Of a stretch of DNA of 64,000 nucleotides, positions 60,297 to 64,000 are shown in pieces. Each line of letters starts with the position of its first letter. The stretch's first letter is position 1. Position numbers and translations under genes: made by a program. Where the stretch lies: contig CAZXJI010000001.1 in the NCBI GenBank assembly GCA_964640955.1, positions 310,001 to 374,000 on the forward strand. The letters run 5' to 3'. The DNA is from CAXXOK01 sp964640955 (lineage in GTDB: Bacteria > Bacillota > Clostridia > Christensenellales > Aristaeellaceae). The notes under the pieces were generated by a model, which ran no database searches, had not been told where the DNA came from, and worked only from the letters and a program-made list of their open reading frames with translations.

Positions 60297-60310
60297 CGAA
60301 CGGATGTTCC
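60297..60310. promoter_or_regulatory. LexA (SOS) box at the dinB start site
   Basis: CGAACGGATGTTCC, a complete match to the Gram-positive LexA/DinR consensus CGAACRNRYGTTYC, placed 5 bases after the -10 so that LexA would cover the transcription start. Confidence 0.88.
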
Positions 60311-60406
60311 TTCCACGGCCTGCCCGGCGCCGGGCGAACGCCCGCGGCCAGGCGGGAGCGGGCCGCTTTCCCGGCAGTCCAAGCATTGCTTTTTGGAGGC
60401 GATCCC

Positions 60407-61651
60407 ATGAGCAAGGTGGTTCTCCATGCCGACTTGAATAATTTCTACGCGTCGGTCGCCTGCCTCACGCACCCCGAGTGGCGGGAGGTCCCTCTGGCCG
60501 TGTGCGGGGATCCGGCCAAGCGCCACGGCATCGTGCTGGCCAAAAACATGCCCGCCAAACGCCGCGGCGTCGTTACGGGGCAGCCCATCTGGCAGGCGCG
60601 GCAGTCCTGCCCCAACCTGTACACCATCACCCCCGACCTGGAGGGCGTGCTCCGCTACAGCGGCATGGTGCGCGGCATCTTTTCCCGCTACACCAGTCGC
60701 GTGCAGCCTTTCGGCCTGGACGAGGCCTGGCTGGACCTGAGCGGCCCCGGCGTGGAAATCGACGACGGCTTTCGCATCGCCAACCACCTGCGCCACGCCG
60801 TACGCGAGGAAACCGGCCTCACCCTGAGCGTGGGTGTCAGCGACAACCGCGTTTTCGCCAAGCTTGGCAGCGACCTCAAAAAGCCCGACGGCGTCAGCGT
60901 GGTCTGCGAGCGCAACCGCGCCGCGGTGCTGGACCCCCTTCCGGTGAACGAGCTGCTCTTCATCGGCCGCGCCACCACGCGCAAGCTGCACGCCATCGGC
61001 ATCTTCACCATCGGCCAGCTCGCGGCGGTCGATCCCGGCGCGCTCAAGGCGCTTTTCGGCAAGGGCGGCCTCATGCTCAGCCGCTTCGCCCGCGGGGACG
61101 ACGTGGCCTCGGTCATCGCCGAGGATATGCCGCCCAAGGTCAAAAGCGTGGGCAATTCCACGACCACGGCGCACGACATGGTTACGCCGGAGGATATGCG
61201 CATCACGCTGTACGGCCTGTGCGAAAGCGTCGCCTCCCGGATGCGCAGGGGACGCGTGGTCGGCCGGGTGGTGCAGCTGTCCATCCGCAACGCCACGCTG
61301 GACTGGTACCAGCGCCAGCGGAGGCTCGCCTTCGATACCGCCAGCAGCTTCGACCTTTTTCAGACGGCTTACGAGCTGCTCCTGGAAAACTGGCAGGCGG
61401 GCACGCCGCTTCGCTCTCTGGGCGTCAGCGTCAGCGCCCTTTCCAACGCCGGGGAGCTGATGCAGCTTTCCTTCCTCCCCGAGGACGCCCTGCGCCAGAA
61501 GCACCAGATTCTGGAGGAGACCGTCGACCACATCCGCGAACGCTACGGCCATTTCGCCATTCAGCGCGCCATTATGCTGTCGGACCCGGCGCTGAGCCGG
61601 ACCAACCCCGAGGAGGAGCACGTGCTGTGCTCGGACCCCTATTTCAGGTAG
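60407..61651 (+). CDS. dinB: DNA polymerase IV (Y-family)
   Basis: 414 residues. Error-prone translesion polymerase. Catalytic acids in VLHADLNNFYASVACL and QPFGLDEAWLDLSG; palm, fingers and little-finger domains are present (LSVGVSDNRVFAKLGSDLKKPDG). The ATG at 60407 follows TTGGAGG at 8 bases. The C-terminus lacks an obvious QLxLF-type clamp motif (an MQLSFL segment near residue 360 is the nearest). Preceded by a promoter with a LexA box, so damage induction is expected. Confidence 0.96.
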   Translation: MSKVVLHADLNNFYASVACLTHPEWREVPLAVCGDPAKRHGIVLAKNMPAKRRGVVTGQPIWQARQSCPNLYTITPDLEGVLRYSGMVRGIFSRYTSRVQPFGLDEAWLDLSGPGVEIDDGFRIANHLRHAVREETGLTLSVGVSDNRVFAKLGSDLKKPDGVSVVCERNRAAVLDPLPVNELLFIGRATTRKLHAIGIFTIGQLAAVDPGALKALFGKGGLMLSRFARGDDVASVIAEDMPPKVKSVGNSTTTAHDMVTPEDMRITLYGLCESVASRMRRGRVVGRVVQLSIRNATLDWYQRQRRLAFDTASSFDLFQTAYELLLENWQAGTPLRSLGVSVSALSNAGELMQLSFLPEDALRQKHQILEETVDHIRERYGHFAIQRAIMLSDPALSRTNPEEEHVLCSDPYFR

Positions 61652-61678
61652 GGGTACGTTTGCCGCCCCATCAAAACA

Positions 61679-61725
61679 GGGAGCGCCCGGGCGGTTTCGA
61701 AAGGGAGAAACCGCCCGGGGCTCCC
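61679..61725. terminator. Long hairpin between convergent dinB and amt
   Basis: CCCGGGCGGTTTC (61686-61698) pairs with 61707-61719 around an 8-base loop, and GGGAGC (61679-61684) extends with GCTCCC (61720-61725) past one bulged G. No T run. The remaining bases to 61867 hold short GC-rich repeats but no gene. Confidence 0.5.
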
Positions 61726-61867
61726 ACAGGAAGGCCCCGTGCAAACCCCACAGGGAAGGGCTTGCACTCATGTTACCGGGAACCGGCGAACGGCGCTTCG
61801 CACCGGGGCGCGAACCCCGCCGCCCGTCGGTTACCGCAAGGCGCTTCAGGCGCCGCTAGTAAACCGG

Positions 61868-63589
61868 TTATTCCACGTCCTGGAGCGCGTCGTAGCCTTC
61901 TTCGCCGGTGCGCACCTTCACGACGTTCTCCACGTCGTAGACGAAGATCTTGCCGTCGCCGATGTGCCCGGTGTACAGGGCGGCCTTGGCGGCTTCGATC
62001 ACCGTGCGTACGGGAATCTTGCAAACCACGATCTCCACCTGGATCTTAGGCAGCAGCGTGCTTTCCATTTCGACGCCGCGGTAGTACTCCGGACGGCCCT
62101 TCTGCATGCCGCAGCCGAGCACCTGGGTGACCGTCATACCGGTCACGCCGATCTGGTCCATCGCCGCCTTGAGGCGTTCGAACATGCTCTGCTTGGTGAT
62201 GATGACCACGTCGGACATCTTGAGGCCCTTGGAAGAAGCCGGGGCGGGCGTGCTCTTGTCCACGACGGGCACGGCCTTCTCCACGGGAGCGGAGCCGATT
62301 TCGGTGGGAGCGCTGCCCAGGGGGATTTCGCCCTGGCTGAGCATCGGCATGAAGTCCGCGTAGCTGCTGATGAGCCCGTGCTCCTCCACGTCGAGGCCGC
62401 GGATCTCTTCGGTCGCGGATACGCGCAGGCCGACGGTCTTTTTGAGGATCGCGAACAGAATGAGCATCGTTACGGTAACCCAGGCCGCCACGGAAACGAC
62501 GCCGATGGCCTGGATGCCCAGCAGCTTAAAGCCGCCGCCGTAGAACAGGCCGCCGTCGACGGCGAACAGGCCGACCATCAGGGTGCCGGCGGCACCGCAC
62601 AGACCGTGCACGGCCACGGCGCCTACGGGATCGTCCACCTTGAGCACCTTGTCGATGAACTCAACGCCGAACACGACCACGAAGCCGGCGATGACGCCGA
62701 TGAAGAACGCGCCGACGGGATCAACGAACGCGCAGCCCGCGGTGATGGCCACAAGGCCGGCCAGGGAGCCGTTGAGCGTCATGGAGACGTCGGGCTTCTT
62801 GTAGCGGATCCAGGTGATGATCATCACCGCAACGGTGGCCGAAGCCGCCGCGAGGTTGGTGGTCATGAAGATGTCGCCGGCGCTGATGGCGGCGTCGCCC
62901 TCGATGGCCAGGGTGGAGCCGGGGTTAAACCCGAACCAGCCGAACCAGAGGATGAACACGCCCAGCGCGCCCAGCGTCAGGCTGTGGCCGGGGATGGCGT
63001 GAGGCTTGCCGTTCTTGTCGTACTTGCCGATGCGGGGGCCGAGGATGGCCGCGCCGATGAAGGCCGCGATGCCGCCGACCATATGCACGGCAGTGGAGCC
63101 GGCGAAGTCCAGGAAGCCCATCTGGCTGAGCCAGCCGCCGCCCCAGATCCAGTGGCCGCTGACCGGGTAGATGAAGGCGGAGATGACGGCAGAATAGATA
63201 CAATAGCTGATGAACTTGGTGCGCTCTGCCATGGCGCCGCTGACGATGGTGGCGGCCGTCGCGCAGAACACGGTCTGGAACATGACGAAGGTGAATTTGG
63301 AGATGTTGTCGGGATTGACGAACATGTCGCCGTTGATCAACAGGCTGATGGAACCGATCAGACCGCCGTTGTCCTTGCCGAACATGATCGAGAAGCCGAT
63401 GAACCAGAACACCACGGACCCGATGGCGAAGTCCATGAGGTTCTTCATGATGATGTTGCCGGCGTTTTTAGCGCGCGTAAAGCCGGTTTCCACCATGGCG
63501 AAGCCCGCCTGCATGAAGAACACCAATGCGGTGGCCAACAATACCCATATGGTGTCAGCGCTTGAAATGGTTGATACGATCGTATCCAT
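61868..63589 (-). CDS. amt: Ammonium transporter with fused C-terminal PII domain
   Basis: 573 residues. Residues 1-415 are an 11-helix Amt channel with the conserved pore histidines in AVHMVGG and AVHGLCG and the FGWFGFNPG segment. A linker of about 50 residues rich in Pro/Ser/Ala leads to a PII (GlnB/GlnK) domain (about 460-573: MQKGRPEYYRG, GHIGDGKIFVYDV, VRTGEEG). The usual T-loop uridylylation tyrosine (GAEY) is GVEM here. So the channel likely carries its own regulator, sensing ATP/ADP/2-oxoglutarate. RBS AAGGAGGAG. Downstream of type III glutamine synthetase. Confidence 0.96.
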   Translation of the reverse strand: MDTIVSTISSADTIWVLLATALVFFMQAGFAMVETGFTRAKNAGNIIMKNLMDFAIGSVVFWFIGFSIMFGKDNGGLIGSISLLINGDMFVNPDNISKFTFVMFQTVFCATAATIVSGAMAERTKFISYCIYSAVISAFIYPVSGHWIWGGGWLSQMGFLDFAGSTAVHMVGGIAAFIGAAILGPRIGKYDKNGKPHAIPGHSLTLGALGVFILWFGWFGFNPGSTLAIEGDAAISAGDIFMTTNLAAASATVAVMIITWIRYKKPDVSMTLNGSLAGLVAITAGCAFVDPVGAFFIGVIAGFVVVFGVEFIDKVLKVDDPVGAVAVHGLCGAAGTLMVGLFAVDGGLFYGGGFKLLGIQAIGVVSVAAWVTVTMLILFAILKKTVGLRVSATEEIRGLDVEEHGLISSYADFMPMLSQGEIPLGSAPTEIGSAPVEKAVPVVDKSTPAPASSKGLKMSDVVIITKQSMFERLKAAMDQIGVTGMTVTQVLGCGMQKGRPEYYRGVEMESTLLPKIQVEIVVCKIPVRTVIEAAKAALYTGHIGDGKIFVYDVENVVKVRTGEEGYDALQDVE

Positions 63590-63615
63590 TCCTTCTCCTC
63601 CTTAACGGATAATAT

Positions 63616-63736
63616 CAAAAAACAAGCCTTCCATACGCTCGTCATTGAGCGATGGTGCGTGACGGGGGCATAACTCCCTGCCGAACGTATGGAGGCTTGT
63701 TTTTCTACCTGTTGGGATACGCACGTCCTTGTGCGT
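63616..63736 (-). promoter_or_regulatory. Structured leader/attenuator between glutamine synthetase and amt
   Basis: Minus strand: an arm at 63704-63686 pairs with 63637-63617 (about 18 bp, one bulge) across a 48-base insert; the 3' arm ends in GCTTGTTTTTT, a terminator about 15 bases before the amt ribosome binding site. Two small hairpins have hexaloops AAGGAC (63719-63736, 6-bp stem) and AATGAC (63636-63651, 5-bp stem). Probably controls readthrough into amt, or ends the glutamine synthetase transcript. Confidence 0.6.
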
Positions 63737-63821
63737 TCCTTTGCGGCGGGCACCGTGCCCGCGGTGGGCGCCCTTACCCTTCGGCGTCCGGGCCTTGCGT
63801 GTGGGATGCGGGCGCGGCCGC

Positions 63822-64000
63822 TTAGACGTACATCAGAATATCCTGATAGGTGGGCATCGGCCAGTATTTCTTCGCTACGATGCCTTCCAGCGCATCCGCG
63901 TGCTTGCGGACTTCCGCCATGGCGGAGAGGATGGAATCGCGGGTGTAGGCCGCCTGCTCCAGCAGATCCAGCTCGCCGTTCTGCCCAGCGATCGACTTGT
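63822..64000 (-). CDS. glnN: Type III glutamine synthetase, C-terminal end only
   Basis: 59 codons are visible; the gene continues beyond the right edge. The last residues include SILSAMAEVRKHADALEGIV, then YWPMPTYQDILMYV and stop, the typical C-terminus of the large GlnN (GSIII) enzymes. It makes glutamine from glutamate and ammonia. Next to the Amt-PII gene, 232 bases apart, forming a nitrogen-assimilation pair. Confidence 0.85.
   Translation of the reverse strand, partial: KSIAGQNGELDLLEQAAYTRDSILSAMAEVRKHADALEGIVAKKYWPMPTYQDILMYV

Larger units (their letters stand above)
59918..60406. other. Divergent intergenic region between the YitT gene and dinB
   Basis: About 490 bases without a gene I can support. 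It holds an extended -10 for the YitT gene on the minus strand (TGGTATAAT, 60044-60052, weak -35), and the dinB promoter with a LexA box on the plus strand (60263-60310). The middle (about 60070-60250) shows no clear signal. Reading frames crossing it lack ribosome binding sites and known motifs. Confidence 0.6.

Noticed and set aside
63573..63586. Palindrome GATACGATCGTATC at the amt start
   Set aside because: It lies in the first codons of amt (Asp-Thr-Ile-Val) and is explained by coding; no second copy seen nearby.

Overview
The window reads as chromosomal DNA of a high-GC (roughly 60-65% by eye), fermentative, anaerobic Firmicute, most likely a Clostridia lineage (Christensenellales- or Oscillospirales-like). 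This rests on Bacillus/Clostridium-type gene order, clostridial regulators (AraR-, PurR-, Rex- and LexA/DinR-type sites), AdhE, [FeFe]-hydrogenases, type III glutamine synthetase, YitT and an Amt-PII fusion. I see no rRNA, tRNA, CRISPR, prophage or insertion sequence. Taxonomy is inference only.

Layout. 1-13.1 kb (minus strand): a secreted alpha/beta-hydrolase-like protein without its serine, then an operon read from about 13.1 kb downward: rbgA, rnhB, a giant two-module GT-C glycosyltransferase, comM, dprA, topA, trmFO. The order matches the Bacillus ylqF-rnhB-smf-topA-trmFO block with genes inserted. 13.3-16.6 kb (minus): rmuC; then a DUF4097 protein, ybaB and recR. 16.7-26.2 kb (plus): a LysR regulator, then adhE behind two Rex-like operators, an APH-fold kinase, and an hfs-like hydrogenase cluster (2Fe-2S protein, [FeFe]-hydrogenase with PAS domain, SpoIIE-type phosphatase, second [FeFe]-hydrogenase), closed by a strong terminator. 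26.2-36.4 kb (plus): a GntR regulator with a consensus promoter and palindromic operator, an LplB/YtcP-type ABC importer, then an FAD oxidoreductase, a DapA/NanA-type lyase, a PfkB kinase, a class II aldolase and a DUF362 ferredoxin protein. This looks like a catabolic locus of unknown substrate.

36.4-41.7 kb (minus): phnD-phnC-phnE-phnE plus a cytosolic 5'-nucleotidase. 41.9-45.5 kb (plus): feoA-feoA-feoB-Cys-rich membrane peptide and a DtxR-family regulator, with two matching GTTAG-N6-CTAAC palindromes. 45.6-46.8 kb: an AT-richer TetR/Cys-rich gene pair. 46.9-54.6 kb: recO (minus), then purR-glmU-pth-mfd (plus), a thinned version of the Bacillus purR-glmU-pth-mfd block. The GlmU has a degenerate N-terminal domain, and a 340-base palindrome cluster lies before pth. 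54.7-60 kb (minus): a VOC protein, araD-araB-araR with AraR boxes, and a YitT protein. 60.3-61.7 kb: dinB under a LexA box. 61.9-64 kb (minus): an Amt-PII fusion and the end of type III glutamine synthetase, separated by a leader that looks like an attenuator.

The most notable ensemble is the redox block at 17.7-26.2 kb: NADH-sensing operators in front of AdhE, followed without a strong internal terminator by a putative hydrogen-sensing hydrogenase/phosphatase module.
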